Shown piece by piece: positions 7,832-17,969 of a DNA stretch of 64,000 nucleotides (position 1 is the first letter of the stretch; each line of letters opens with the position of its first letter). Below the pieces are notes generated by a model, which worked only from the letters and a program-made list of their open reading frames with translations, made no database searches and was not told the origin of the DNA. The stretch is from assembly GCA_963825635.1 (NCBI GenBank), contig CAWGTU010000001.1, positions 1,612,001-1,676,000 of the forward strand, written 5' to 3'. The DNA comes from JAOUEA01 sp963825635. GTDB lineage: Bacteria; Actinomycetota; UBA4738; HRBIN12. Made by a program: the position numbers and the translations under genes.

Positions 7832-9485
7832 CTAGGGGGCGGAGCCGTCTGCCTCGTACACCAGACTGCCCGAAGCCATCGTCAGCTCGACCGTGGTCTC
7901 GCCGATCGCTCCGAGCGAGCGGTCGAACGGGTCGCGGTCGAGGACCGCGAGGTCTGCGCGCATCCCGACCGCGAGCACACCCGCCTGGTCGTCGTGGTTC
8001 ACGAACGCCGAGCCTCGCGCGAATGCCGCCATCGCCGTCGTGAGGTCGAGGCGCTGCCACGCATCGAGCGGCTCGACGTCGGGACGACCGGGAGGCTGCC
8101 GCGTCACTCCGACCTCGAGCTCGAGCCAGGGGTTCGGCGTGGTCACGGGCCAATCGCTGCCGATGCACATCACGGCGCCGCTCGCGAGGATCGAGCGGAG
8201 CGGGTAGAGGCGGGATGCCCGTTCCCCCACCCGTGGCGTCGTGATCTCGACGATCGCCGGATCGGGCTGTGCCCAGAACGGCTGCAGGTTCGCTGCCACA
8301 CCGAGCCTGCGCAGACGCGGTAGGTCCTCGGGGTCGGGTAGCTGGATGTGCGCGATGTGGTGCCGGGTGTCGTTCCACCCGTTGGCGGCGCGCGCGGCTT
8401 CGACCGCATCGAGCGCGCTGCGGAACGCCCGGTCGCCGAGCGCGTGCTGATGCACCTGGAACCCGCGAGCGTCGAGGGCGACCACCGCCTCGCTCAGCGC
8501 CTCCGCCTCGATGAACTGGATGCCCCGGTCGTGCCGCGCGGCCGAACTCGCCCTCGTACGGCTCGAGCATCGAGCCGGTGCAGCTCTCCGGGCACCCGTC
8601 CAGCATGATCTTGATCGTGGTCGCGTGGAGCCTGCCCCCGGTCGCCCACGCCCGCTGCTCGACGAGGCGGTCGACCTGCTCCATCCCGGCGTGGCGGTCC
8701 CACCACATCGATGTGACCACGCGTGCCGTGAGGGCCCCCTCGTCGTCGAGCTCGCGGTAGGCCCGCAGCAGGTCGGGCTCGACCCAGGCGTCCTGCCACC
8801 CCGTGATGCCGAGGGCATGCAGCTCCTGCTGCGCACGGAGCAGGTAGGTCTTCCACTGGGCCACGCTCGGCTGCGCGGCGACCGTGCGCCACACGTCGTA
8901 GGCGGCGCCCTCCTGCAGGGTGCCGGTCGGCGAGCCGTCCGGGTCGCGCACGAGGTAGCCGTCCCACGGGTCGGGTGAGGTCGCCGTCAGCCCGGCGAGC
9001 TCGAGCGCCCTCGAGTTCACCCATCCCGCGTGCACGTCGGTGTTCAGCAGGAACACCGGACGGTCAGGCACCACCGCGTCGAGATCTTCCTTGCGTGGGC
9101 CGTCGGTCTCGGTGAACACCGTGTTGACCCACCCGCCTCCCACGATCCACTCGAGGCCCGGGTTGGCCTCGGCCACCTGCCGGATGCGCGCGAGGTAGTC
9201 GCCCTTCGTGTGCAGGTCGTCGAGGTTCACGTTGAGCAGGTTCCGGCCGGCCACCGACGGATGGACGTGGGCGTCCTGGAATCCCGGCACGACCATGCGG
9301 CCCGGCATGGTGAGCACCTCGGTGGCCGGCCCGCGGAACGCTCGCACGTCGTCGTCGGTCCCCACGGCGACGATGCGCTCGCCCCGGATCGCGATCGCAT
9401 GAGCTCGACGGCGAGAGGCGTCGCCGCACCACACGTCGGCGTCGGCGATGATCAGGTCGGCGGGATGACGCTCTGCATCCGACAC
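7832..9485 (-). pseudogene. YtcJ-like metal-dependent amidohydrolase, single frameshift
   Basis: The N-terminal part from the GTG at 9485 has the amidohydrolase start (ADLIIADADVW), the metal motif VVPGFQDAHVHPS and the HAGWVNSRALELAG segment of the YtcJ/Amidohydro_3 family. Near 8541-8549, after EPYEGEF, the frame is lost. The rest of the domain (RGIQFIEAEALSEAVVALDA, then QVHQHALGDRA, HHIAHIQL, CIGSDWPV and LAVLDRDPFDRSL) is read in the next frame to 7832. One extra base in the GGCC after GAGTTC explains it. Together the two parts make a normal-length protein of about 550 residues. With correct sequence this would be an intact cytoplasmic hydrolase of unknown substrate; as given it is broken. 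Confidence 0.82.
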
Positions 9486-9526
9486 GGCGCGGACCCTAGC
9501 ATGGAGGCGAGCGACGGGAGGTTGCC

Positions 9527-9955
9527 ATGGAGAGCACACAGGTGGAACGGGGACTGGTGGGCACGGTGACGGGTGACGAGGTCGACATCCGCGAAAGCGG
9601 CGTCGGAGCCGCGGCCTCATCGAGGGACCTCTTCCTCACGAACGGGGGCGCGGGGCTGCTCGCCGCAGCCGGCAACCTCACGATCACGAACGGAGGGGGC
9701 GGGCCGATGGCGATCGGCGGCAACGTGTCGATCACGAACGGAGGCGCCCAGACGATCCTCGCCGGGGGCGGTGCGACGCTCGGCGAGCGGAGCTTCGTCG
9801 CGTTCGTGCTCTCACCCAAGGTCACGGTGGAGCCAGGCGCCACCGTCCTCTGCTCGACCCGGCAGGCGCTGGCGTTCGGCGCGGTCGTGAGCGCGGCGAT
9901 CCTGACCGCCACCCGGCTGCTGCGGAGGGGCCGCAACTCGTCCAGCCTGGACTAG
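9527..9955 (+). CDS. Glycine/asparagine repeat protein with C-terminal membrane segment
   Basis: I do not recognise a family. The 142-residue protein has three repeats ending in TNGG (LFLTNGGAGLL, LTITNGGGGPM, VSITNGGAQTI) separated by AxxGN turns, with roughly 18-residue spacing. That is the look of a small beta-solenoid. A hydrophobic helix near residues 110-128 (LAFGAVVSAAILTATRLL) and a basic tail follow, suggesting a tail-anchored membrane protein with the repeat part in the cytoplasm. GGGAGG lies seven bases before the ATG. It converges on the bactofilin-like gene and the two stop codons share four bases (CTAG). Confidence 0.7.
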   Translation: MESTQVERGLVGTVTGDEVDIRESGVGAAASSRDLFLTNGGAGLLAAAGNLTITNGGGGPMAIGGNVSITNGGAQTILAGGGATLGERSFVAFVLSPKVTVEPGATVLCSTRQALAFGAVVSAAILTATRLLRRGRNSSSLD

Positions 9956-11037
9956 TCGTCGGAGGTGGCGGGGTACGTCTCGCTCGGCACGTCGTCTCCC
10001 CCGCCGAGCTCGCGTGTGACCGCGACCGGTGTCGGCGGCGGCGTCGCATGCGTGGCCGTCGTGACGGGAGCCGGCGCCAACCCCGCCCGGTGACGGCCGC
10101 GTGACGGCGCACCCGCACGCGCCCTCCAGGTCGCGACGACGACCGCGCCGAGACCGAACATCGACCCGAACACCCAGACGAGCACGTTGAGGAAGGGCAC
10201 CATGCCGATCGCCGCGGAGACCCCCCACCCCGCCAGCACGGCTCCGATGCGACCGCGCGGCGCCTGGACGATCAACCGGCCCACGGCGTAGACGGAGAGC
10301 GCGAACCCGAGGAGCGCGACCAGGCCGGAGCCGAGCAGCACGGACAGTCCCAGGGGCAGCCCGAGGATCGACGCCGCCGCGGCGACCGCAACCACGGGCC
10401 ACGCGATCGCGACCACGACCCCCCATCCCAGCGATGCGAAGGGGGCCGTCCGAGCCGCCGTGGCGACCCGATCCAGTCCGCGTGGCGCGAGCCCGAGCAC
10501 GAACAGGAGCAGGAGCAGGGTCGAGACCGCGATCGCGACGGCGCCGAGCAGAGCGCCGAGGGCGGCCACGGTGCCGCGAGGGGTGAAGGCCACGTCGTCG
10601 CGCACGTCGCCCCCCACGAGGGCGCCGGGCTCCAGACGCACCGTCTGAGCGCCGAGCACGTCGCCGGCGACCGACGCCGTCGACGCGAGCCTGATCGGGC
10701 CGTTCATCGCCACCACCGAGCCGCTGACCTGCCCGGAGATGGCGACGGGACCGTCCAGGACGACCACGTCCCCCACCACGACGCCGGCGACGATCGCCCG
10801 GCCGTGGAAGACGACGACCTCCCCGACCGACTGCCCACGAGGGACCGTCACGGTGCCGGCGAGCACCACCTGGTCCTCGGTCCGGCCGACGTCGGCGCCC
10901 GGGCGAGACGTGGGCGAGGGGTCCGGCGTGGAGGAGGGTGATTGCGCGGCCGCCGATCCCACACCGGTGAGGGCCGCCACGAAGGCGACGACGAAGATGG
11001 CGACACGGAGGGAAGGCCGGACCGGCATGGCCCGCAT
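9952..11037 (-). CDS. Bactofilin-like repeat domain plus multi-pass membrane protein
   Basis: The 361-residue product has an N-terminal signal or anchor (LRVAIFVVAFVAALTGVGSA) and a Ser/Pro/Thr linker. About 100 residues of short beta-strand repeats follow (VLAGTVTVPRGQSVGEVVVF, DVVVLDGPVAISGQVSGSVV, SVAGDVLGAQTVRLEPGAL), as in bactofilin or polymer-forming proteins. Then come four or five membrane helices and a Pro/Thr-rich tail. The repeat part is probably extracytoplasmic. I chose the ATG at 11037 because GGAGG stands ten bases upstream; another ATG three codons later is possible. It may be a membrane-anchored scaffold; the function is unknown. Confidence 0.75.
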   Translation of the reverse strand: MRAMPVRPSLRVAIFVVAFVAALTGVGSAAAQSPSSTPDPSPTSRPGADVGRTEDQVVLAGTVTVPRGQSVGEVVVFHGRAIVAGVVVGDVVVLDGPVAISGQVSGSVVAMNGPIRLASTASVAGDVLGAQTVRLEPGALVGGDVRDDVAFTPRGTVAALGALLGAVAIAVSTLLLLLFVLGLAPRGLDRVATAARTAPFASLGWGVVVAIAWPVVAVAAAASILGLPLGLSVLLGSGLVALLGFALSVYAVGRLIVQAPRGRIGAVLAGWGVSAAIGMVPFLNVLVWVFGSMFGLGAVVVATWRARAGAPSRGRHRAGLAPAPVTTATHATPPPTPVAVTRELGGGDDVPSETYPATSDD

Positions 11038-11110
11038 CCTACCGTCGCCTCCGGCGCCGACCGCCACCGCGGGCGGCTCACGTGTCACCGTTCCGCGCTA
11101 GCGTTGATGC

Positions 11111-14100
11111 GTGAGCCTGGCTCCCTTCTCCCCCGCGGTGCGTGCGTGGTTCGACGCGTCGTTCGACGCCCCCACCCCGGCGCAGTCGAAGGGCTGGAAG
11201 GCGATCGCGGACGACGAGCACACGTTGGTGCTCGCCCCGACCGGTTCGGGCAAGACGCTCGCCGCATTCCTGTGGGCGATCGACCGGCTCGCCACCGAGA
11301 GCCCACCGGCAGATCCCACGGCTCGCACCCGGGTCGTGTACATCTCGCCGCTGCGGGCGCTCGCGGTCGACGTGGAGAAGAACCTCCGAGCCCCGCTCGC
11401 GGGCATCCGGCACGCGGCGGAGCGTTCCGGCTCCGGACTCGCGCACGATCCCGCGGTCGGGGTGCGCACGGGGGACACGTCGGCCCGGGAGCGGCGGCAC
11501 CTGCTCGCCCACCCACCCGACATCCTGATCACGACGCCCGAGTCGCTCTATCTGATGCTCACGTCGTCGGCCCGCGAGACCCTGCGGGGGGTCACGACCG
11601 TGATCGTCGACGAGATCCACTCGCTCGCCGGCACGAAGCGCGGCGCTCACCTCGCCCTCTCCCTCGAACGCCTCGACGCGCTCGCAGACGAGGCACCTCA
11701 GCGCATCGGCCTGTCGGCGACGCAGCGCCCGCTCCAGACGATCGCGCGATTCCTCGGCGGACATGCCGACGGCGGCGAGCCCCGGCCCGTCTCGATCGTC
11801 GACGCCGGACATCGCAAGCCGATGGAGCTCGAGGTCGTGGTACCGGTCGAGGACATGGGCTCTCTCGGCCAACCGATGGACGTGCCCGCGAGCGGTCCGG
11901 CGGCCGCGGGGCCCTCGCGCACGTCGATCTGGCCGTCGATCCACCCGCGGCTGCTCGATCTGATCCGAGCGCACCGGTCGACGATCGTCTTCGTGAACGG
12001 GCGCCGGCTCGCCGAGCGCCTCGCCGCGCAGCTGAACGAGCTCGCCGAGGAGGATCTCGTCCGCACCCACCACGGGTCGATCGCCCGCGAGCAGCGGCTC
12101 GAGGTCGAGGACGCCCTGAAGTCCGGGCGGCTCCGCGCGATCGTGGCCACGAGCAGCCTCGAGCTCGGTATCGACATGGGCGCGGTCGATCTCGTCGTCC
12201 AGGTCGAATCGCCGGGATCGGTGGCCAGCGGGCTGCAGCGAATCGGCAGGGCAGGCCACCAGGTAGGGCAGCCGAGCAAGGGGAAGATCTTCCCGAAGTT
12301 CCGTGGCGACCTGCTCGAGGCGAGCGTCGTCGCCGAGCGCATGCTGGCCGGCGCGATCGAGGAGACGAGGGTGCCCCGCGACCCGCTCGATGTGCTCGCC
12401 CAGCAGCTCGTCGCGATGTGCGCGGTCGACGAGTGGCGCGTCGACGACCTCTATGCCACGGTGCGCCGAGCCGAGAACTTCTCTGCGCTGTCGCGCGAGA
12501 TCTTCCTCGCGGTGCTCGACCTGCTCGCGGGGCGGTACCCGAGCGACGGGTTCGCCGAGCTGCGGCCGCGGCTGGTCTGGGATCGGCAGACCGACGTCGT
12601 CCGGGCACGCGACGGCGCCGGTCGGATCGCGATCACGAGCGGCGGCACGATCCCCGACCGTGGGCTCTTCGGGGTGTTCCTCGCCGACGGCACCCGCGTG
12701 GGCGAGCTCGACGAGGAGATGGTCTACGAGTCGCGGCGAGGCGAGGTCTTCCTGCTCGGGGCCTCGAGCTGGCGCATCGACGACATCACCCGGGACCGCG
12801 TGGTGGTCTCCCCCGCCCCGGGCGAGCCCGGCAAGATGCCCTTCTGGCACGGGGACAAGCCCGGGCGCCCGATCGAGCTCGGGCGGGCGATCGGAGCGTT
12901 CACGCGTGAGCTCCGGGGCGCGCGGCGCGGCGAGGTCCTCCCCCGGCTGCGCGACGAGGTCGGGCTCGATGCGTGGGCCGCCGACAACCTCGTCGCCTAC
13001 CTCGAGGAGCAGGTGGAAGCCACCGGAGCCGTCCCCGACGACCGAACGATCGTCGTCGAGCGGTTCCGTGACGAGATCGGCGACTGGCGCGTCTGCGTGC
13101 TGTCGCCCTTCGGCAACCGGGTCCACGCTCCGTGGGGGCTCGCGATCGAGGCGAGGCTCGAGGAGCGGTTCGGCCCCGGCGCGCAGGTGCTCTGGGGCGA
13201 CGACGGCATCGTGATCCGGTTGCCCGAGGCCGTCGACCGCATCCCGGTCGAAGACCTGCTCTTCGAGCCCGAGCAGGTGGAGGCCGCCGTCGTCGAGGCG
13301 TTGCCGGGCACGGCGATGTTCGCGAGCGTCTTCCGCGAGGCGAGCGCGCGGGCCCTCCTGCTCCCCCGACAGCGACCGGGCACTCGGACCCCCCTCTGGC
13401 AGCAGCGGCAGCGCAGCGCCGATCTGCTCGTGGAGGCCGCGAAGCACCCCACGTTCCCGATGCTGCTCGAGGCGACGCGCGAGTGCCTGCGTGATGTCTT
13501 CGACGTGCCGGCCCTGCGCGAGGTGATGGGCGACCTGCGATCGCGGCGCACGAAGCTCGTCGCGATCGAGACCGAGCACGCGTCGCCGTTCGCGCAGTCG
13601 CTGCTGTTCCGGTGGATCGCCGTCTTCATGTACGAGGGGGACGCGCCCCTCGCCGAACGCCGGGCTGCCGCCCTGGCCCTCGATCGCGACCTGCTGCGCG
13701 AGCTCCTCGGGGCCGAGGAGCTCCGCGACCTGTTGGACCCGCGCGCGATCGACGAGGTCACGCTCGAGCTGCAGCGACTCGCAGCGGATCGCCGAGCAAG
13801 GGGGATCGACGGCGTTCATGATCTGCTCCGAGACCTCGGGCCGCTCGACGACGACGAGGTGCGCGCACGTGTCGACGGAGAAGCCGACGCATGGCTGCGC
13901 GCACTGATCGACGACGGGCGCGCGATCCTCGTTCGGGTCGCCGGCGAGGAACGCCTCGCGGCGGTCGAGGACGCCGCCCGCCTGCGAGACGCCCTGGGCG
14001 TCTCCCTCCCCCGTGGGCTCCCCGGGGTCTTCACCGGCCCGACCGATCGACCGCTGCGCGACCTCGTCGCGCGCTACGCCCGCACGCACGGGCCGTTCGT

Positions 14101-15523
14101 GCCGGCCGAACCCGCGGCACGCTTCGGCGTCGCCGTCGACAGGGTCCAGGCCGCACTGGTCGAGCTCGAGACCGAGGGAACGCTGGCCCAGGGCGGCTTC
14201 TCACCCGGGGGCGTCGAGCACGAGTGGTGCGACACCGGCGTGCTCCGGCGCCTGCGGCAACGCTCCCTCGCGGCGCTCCGGCGAGAGGTCGAACCGGTCG
14301 AGGCCGCGGCGTTCGCCCGCTTCCTGCCCGCGTGGCAGGGGGCCGACCGCCCGAACGGAGCATCGGATGCACTCGCCGAAGCTGTCGGACACCTGCAGGG
14401 GGCGGCGATCCCGGCGTCGATCCTCGAGACCGACGTGCTGCCGGCCCGCGTGCGCGCGTACCGCCCCGCCGACCTCGATGCGCTCGCCGCGAGCGGCGAC
14501 CTCGTCTGGGTCGGGGCGGGCGGGCTCGGAGCCGACGACGGGCGGGTGGTGCTCTGCTTCCGCGGGCAGGCGAGATCGCTCCTGCGCGACCGTCTCGACG
14601 GCGAGCGACCCGAGGGTGCCCTCCACGAGGCGATCCGCGCGCACCTGTCCGGGCGTGGTGCGTCGTTCTGGACCGACCTCGTGCAGGCCGCCGGTACCGC
14701 AGACGAGCGAGTGCTCCTGACCGCCCTCTGGGACCTGGTGTGGGCGGGCGAGGTGACGAACGACACGCTCGCACCGCTCCGCGCGTTCGTGCGCGGCGCG
14801 TCGGCGAGGATCCGCGCGCCTCAGCCCGGCAGGCGACCCCGTCCGGGCGCGCTCCGCAGGGCCGGGCCACCTGCCGGAGCCGGCCGCTGGTCGCTGACCG
14901 CCACGCTCCTCGATCCGCCCGCCTCGCCGACCGAGGCCGCGCACTCGCGCGCGCTGCAACTCCTCGATCGGCACGGCGTCGTGACGCGTGAGGCGGCCTT
15001 GGCCGAGGGCACCCCCGGCGGGTACGCAGGCGTCTATCCGGTGCTGAAGGCGATGGAGGACGCGGGCACGGTACGGCGCGGGTACTTCGTCGCCGGGCTC
15101 GGGGCGGCGCAGTTCGCGATGCCGGGGGCCGTCGACCGGCTCCGGGCGGCCAGGGCGCCGACCGGGCACGACGGGCCGACTGCGCTCGTGCTCGCCGCGG
15201 CCGACCCGGCGCAGCCGTACGGGGCCGCACTCCCCTGGCCGGCCGGTGCCGGGCGACCTTCCCGCGCGGCCGGGGCCTACGTCGTGCTCGTCGACGGCAG
15301 CATCGCCGCCTTCCTCGAGCGGGGAGGACGCTCGCTCACCACCTTCGGCGTCGACGCCGCCCCGTGGGCCGACGCGTTGGCATCCCTCGTGAAGGACGGG
15401 CGGCTCCGGCGGGTCGAGCTGGTCCGCATCGACGGTGAGCCGTCGGCGACGTCGCCCCACGCCGAGCGCCTGCGCCTCGCCGGGTTCGTCGACGGGTACC
15501 GCGGGCTCACGCTGCGGGGCTGA
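11111..15523 (+). CDS. lhr: Lhr-type ATP-dependent DNA helicase
   Basis: The 1470-residue length is normal for a full actinobacterial Lhr. The N-terminal superfamily 2 helicase core shows the Q-motif TPAQSKGW, Walker A APTGSGKTLAAF near residue 45, the DEIHSL box, LSATQRPL (motif III) and the motif VI segment LQRIGRAGHQ. The winged-helix/beta-barrel Lhr core and the long C-terminal domain follow. Lhr proteins unwind 3'-tailed DNA or RNA:DNA duplexes in repair. The start is GTG. The nei2 gene follows after 10 bases; the same lhr-nei order is known in Mycobacterium tuberculosis (Rv3296-Rv3297), so a joint repair role is likely. Confidence 0.96.
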   Translation: MSLAPFSPAVRAWFDASFDAPTPAQSKGWKAIADDEHTLVLAPTGSGKTLAAFLWAIDRLATESPPADPTARTRVVYISPLRALAVDVEKNLRAPLAGIRHAAERSGSGLAHDPAVGVRTGDTSARERRHLLAHPPDILITTPESLYLMLTSSARETLRGVTTVIVDEIHSLAGTKRGAHLALSLERLDALADEAPQRIGLSATQRPLQTIARFLGGHADGGEPRPVSIVDAGHRKPMELEVVVPVEDMGSLGQPMDVPASGPAAAGPSRTSIWPSIHPRLLDLIRAHRSTIVFVNGRRLAERLAAQLNELAEEDLVRTHHGSIAREQRLEVEDALKSGRLRAIVATSSLELGIDMGAVDLVVQVESPGSVASGLQRIGRAGHQVGQPSKGKIFPKFRGDLLEASVVAERMLAGAIEETRVPRDPLDVLAQQLVAMCAVDEWRVDDLYATVRRAENFSALSREIFLAVLDLLAGRYPSDGFAELRPRLVWDRQTDVVRARDGAGRIAITSGGTIPDRGLFGVFLADGTRVGELDEEMVYESRRGEVFLLGASSWRIDDITRDRVVVSPAPGEPGKMPFWHGDKPGRPIELGRAIGAFTRELRGARRGEVLPRLRDEVGLDAWAADNLVAYLEEQVEATGAVPDDRTIVVERFRDEIGDWRVCVLSPFGNRVHAPWGLAIEARLEERFGPGAQVLWGDDGIVIRLPEAVDRIPVEDLLFEPEQVEAAVVEALPGTAMFASVFREASARALLLPRQRPGTRTPLWQQRQRSADLLVEAAKHPTFPMLLEATRECLRDVFDVPALREVMGDLRSRRTKLVAIETEHASPFAQSLLFRWIAVFMYEGDAPLAERRAAALALDRDLLRELLGAEELRDLLDPRAIDEVTLELQRLAADRRARGIDGVHDLLRDLGPLDDDEVRARVDGEADAWLRALIDDGRAILVRVAGEERLAAVEDAARLRDALGVSLPRGLPGVFTGPTDRPLRDLVARYARTHGPFVPAEPAARFGVAVDRVQAALVELETEGTLAQGGFSPGGVEHEWCDTGVLRRLRQRSLAALRREVEPVEAAAFARFLPAWQGADRPNGASDALAEAVGHLQGAAIPASILETDVLPARVRAYRPADLDALAASGDLVWVGAGGLGADDGRVVLCFRGQARSLLRDRLDGERPEGALHEAIRAHLSGRGASFWTDLVQAAGTADERVLLTALWDLVWAGEVTNDTLAPLRAFVRGASARIRAPQPGRRPRPGALRRAGPPAGAGRWSLTATLLDPPASPTEAAHSRALQLLDRHGVVTREAALAEGTPGGYAGVYPVLKAMEDAGTVRRGYFVAGLGAAQFAMPGAVDRLRAARAPTGHDGPTALVLAAADPAQPYGAALPWPAGAGRPSRAAGAYVVLVDGSIAAFLERGGRSLTTFGVDAAPWADALASLVKDGRLRRVELVRIDGEPSATSPHAERLRLAGFVDGYRGLTLRG

Positions 15524-15533
15524 GGCGTCCGTC

Positions 15534-16322
15534 GTGCCCGAAGGCGACACGATCCACCGCACGGCTGCCTCGCTCGGCAGGGCGCTCGACGGCGCGGTGA
15601 TCGCCCGGTTCGAGGCACCGCGTCTGCGAGGCACTGGCGGGCGGAGCCACCCTCTTCCGCGACCCGGAGAACGTGTCGATCGCGTCCGCGCGCGTGGCAA
15701 GCACCTGCTGATCAGGTGCGCCGGCGGGCTCACGCTGCACACCCACATGCGCATGGGCGGGTCGTGGCATCTCTACCGCCCAGGAGAACGATGGCGACGG
15801 AGGGCGGGGGGCATGGTGGTCACGATCGGCACGAACGACATCGACGCGGTCTGCTTCGCCGCGCCCGTGGTCGAGCTGCTCACCGACGCCGAGCTCCACC
15901 GCCACCTCGTGCTCGCCGCGCTCGGACCGGACCTGTGTGAGGCGGGCGCGGACCTGGACGATGTCGTCCGCAGGCTCGACGCCCTCGACCCGGCCACCGA
16001 GACCGGGGTCGCGCTGCTCGACCAGACGGTGGCGGCGGGCATCGGCAACGTGTACCGGGCCGAGGCCGCGTGGGCGTGCGGGGTCGACCCGTTCCGCCCG
16101 ATCGCGAGCCTCGACGAACGAGCTCGGCGTGAGCTCTACGCCACCGCGAGCCGGCTGCTCAGATCGAACCTCGGAACCCGACGGCGGACGACGGTCCCCG
16201 GCGGCCTCGCTGTCTACGACCGGGCGGGGCGTGCGTGTCCGCGATGCGGGGACGCGATCGTCACGCGGCGTCAGGGCGAGCAGGCGCGCAGCGTGTGGTG
16301 GTGCCCCGGCTGCCAGCGGTAA
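15534..16322 (+). CDS. nei: Endonuclease VIII-like DNA glycosylase Nei2
   Basis: The mature N-terminus PEGDTIHRTA places the catalytic Pro immediately after the GTG start, followed by the catalytic Glu, as needed for beta/delta-elimination. This fixes the start at 15534 although the frame is open further up. The H2TH part holds DQTVAAGIGNVYRAEAAWAC. The C-terminus carries a four-Cys zinc finger (ACPRCG and WWCPGCQR). The length of 262 is typical. The enzyme removes oxidised pyrimidines and cuts the strand. It is translated right after lhr. Confidence 0.94.
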   Translation: MPEGDTIHRTAASLGRALDGAVIARFEAPRLRGTGGRSHPLPRPGERVDRVRARGKHLLIRCAGGLTLHTHMRMGGSWHLYRPGERWRRRAGGMVVTIGTNDIDAVCFAAPVVELLTDAELHRHLVLAALGPDLCEAGADLDDVVRRLDALDPATETGVALLDQTVAAGIGNVYRAEAAWACGVDPFRPIASLDERARRELYATASRLLRSNLGTRRRTTVPGGLAVYDRAGRACPRCGDAIVTRRQGEQARSVWWCPGCQR

Positions 16323-16376
16323 CACGCGGACCGGGCCCGACGGTCGCCGACCCCACGCGGCTGCCACACTGGCGCG

Positions 16377-17954
16377 ATGGAGATGCACGCCTCCGGCCGG
16401 ACGTGGGCCGCCGCGACGCCCCACACCCTGGCCACCGAGGCGGCCTCGATCGCCTTCGAGCGAGGCGGGAACGCGATCGACGCGGCACTCGCCGCGGCAA
16501 CCACGCTCGCGGTCGTCTATCCGCACATGTGCGGCGTCGGCGGCGACCTGTTCGCACTGGTGCAGCAGCCGGCGGGCGATGTGGTGGCGATCAACGCCAG
16601 CGGCCGCGCTCCTGCGGGCGCCGACCCCGGGGTGGCGGGCGCCGAAGGCGGGCTGACGATGCCCGAGCACGGCCCATTCAGCGTGACCGTGCCCGGTGCC
16701 GTGAGCGGCTGGGAGGCTCTGCATCGCCAGGGGGCGAACCTGGCGTGGGCCGACGCGTTCACCGCCGCGATCGCGTTCGCCCACGGTGGGGTGAGCGTGG
16801 CGCCCGACCTCGAGGCGACGCTCGCGGAGGACGCCGGCCGCCTCCTGACCGACCCCGGCATGGCGGAGGTGTTCTTCCCTCATGGGCGCCCCGTGCAGGT
16901 CCACGCCCAGGTCCGCCAAACCGCCCTCGGCGCCACCCTGCAGGCACTCGCCGAGCGGGGCACGGAGGTCTGGTACGGCGGCGAGCTCGGCGAGCGATAC
17001 ACCCAGGGCCTGCGGGCACTCGGCGTGCCGATCGATCTCGCCGACATGGCCGGACACCACGCCGACCTGGGAACGCCGCTCCGTGCACGTTTCGCGGGCG
17101 TCGACGTGCTCGTGCACCCGCCGAACTCACAGGGCTTCGTGCTGCTCGAGGCCCTCTCGTTGATCGACCGTCTGGAGATCGATCCCGACCCGCTCGGACC
17201 CGATGCGGGCATGCTGGCCCACGTGCTCCGCGCCTCGGCACGTGATCGCGATCGCCACCTCGCCGACCCCGAGCGCATGCGCGTGCATCCGTCGATGCTG
17301 CTCGACGACGGACACCTCGGCGCGGCCGCCGACGAGGTCCGCGCCGGCGTGCCCGGTCCACCGCCGAGGCTCACGCGGCACGCCGGCGACACGATCGCGC
17401 TCGTGACCGCCGATGCCGAAGGCCGAGGCGTCTCCCTGATCCAGAGCCTCTACGACGGCTTCGGGTCCGGGCTGCTGGAGCCGTCCACCGGCGTCGTCGC
17501 CCAGAACCGCGGTGCATGCTTCACCCTCGAGCCCGGCCATCCCAACCTGCTCGCCCCAGGGGCGAGGCCCGCGCACACGCTGATGCCGGTGGTCGTGCAA
17601 CGTGACGGACGGCTCGAGGCCGTCGCGGGAACGATGGGTGGTTCGGCGCAGCCACAGATCGTCGCGATGACGCTGGCGCGCGCGTTCGCCATGGGGGCGA
17701 GCCCCGCCGACGCCGTCGCAGCACCGCGCTGGCTGGTCGGCGGCATGGCGCCGGAACGAGAGACGCCCGAGGTGCTCGCCGAGGCCGACGTGCCGGCGCC
17801 GACGGTCGCCGCGCTCACGGCGTCCGGGTATCGAGTGCTGACGGCGCCGGCACGGAGCGGAGCGGTCGGACACGCGCACATGATCCGCGCGGTCCCGGGC
17901 GGCTTCGAGGCAGGGAGCGATCCCCGCGCCGACGGTGGCGCCCTCGCCTCCTGA
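16377..17954 (+). CDS. ggt: Gamma-glutamyltransferase family protein
   Basis: The 525-residue Ntn-hydrolase has the family start (AATPHTLATEAA, AFERGGNAIDAALAA), a YPHMCGVGGDLFALV segment and the autoprocessing site HAGDTIALV, where Thr339 would become the nucleophile of the small subunit. The GTMGGSAQPQ oxyanion motif follows near residue 420. No signal peptide is visible, so it is probably cytoplasmic, unlike enterobacterial enzymes. It would transfer or hydrolyse gamma-glutamyl groups, from glutathione analogues or other gamma-glutamyl amides; actinobacterial paralogues have varied substrates. The ATG six bases on (codon 3) is an alternative start. Confidence 0.9.
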   Translation: MEMHASGRTWAAATPHTLATEAASIAFERGGNAIDAALAAATTLAVVYPHMCGVGGDLFALVQQPAGDVVAINASGRAPAGADPGVAGAEGGLTMPEHGPFSVTVPGAVSGWEALHRQGANLAWADAFTAAIAFAHGGVSVAPDLEATLAEDAGRLLTDPGMAEVFFPHGRPVQVHAQVRQTALGATLQALAERGTEVWYGGELGERYTQGLRALGVPIDLADMAGHHADLGTPLRARFAGVDVLVHPPNSQGFVLLEALSLIDRLEIDPDPLGPDAGMLAHVLRASARDRDRHLADPERMRVHPSMLLDDGHLGAAADEVRAGVPGPPPRLTRHAGDTIALVTADAEGRGVSLIQSLYDGFGSGLLEPSTGVVAQNRGACFTLEPGHPNLLAPGARPAHTLMPVVVQRDGRLEAVAGTMGGSAQPQIVAMTLARAFAMGASPADAVAAPRWLVGGMAPERETPEVLAEADVPAPTVAALTASGYRVLTAPARSGAVGHAHMIRAVPGGFEAGSDPRADGGALAS

Positions 17955-17969
17955 CGGAGTCCCCGTCAG
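17951..17969. terminator. Short hairpin spanning both convergent stop codons
   Basis: A perfect 7-bp stem CTGACGG/CCGTCAG with a five-base loop covers the stop of the gamma-glutamyltransferase gene and the stop of the nitrobindin gene on the other strand. There is no T-run. It could stop transcription from both sides. Confidence 0.45.

Noticed and set aside
11078..14089. A 1000-codon open frame opposite lhr
   Set aside because: No recognisable motif, and it mirrors Lhr codons throughout; a shadow of the helicase gene.
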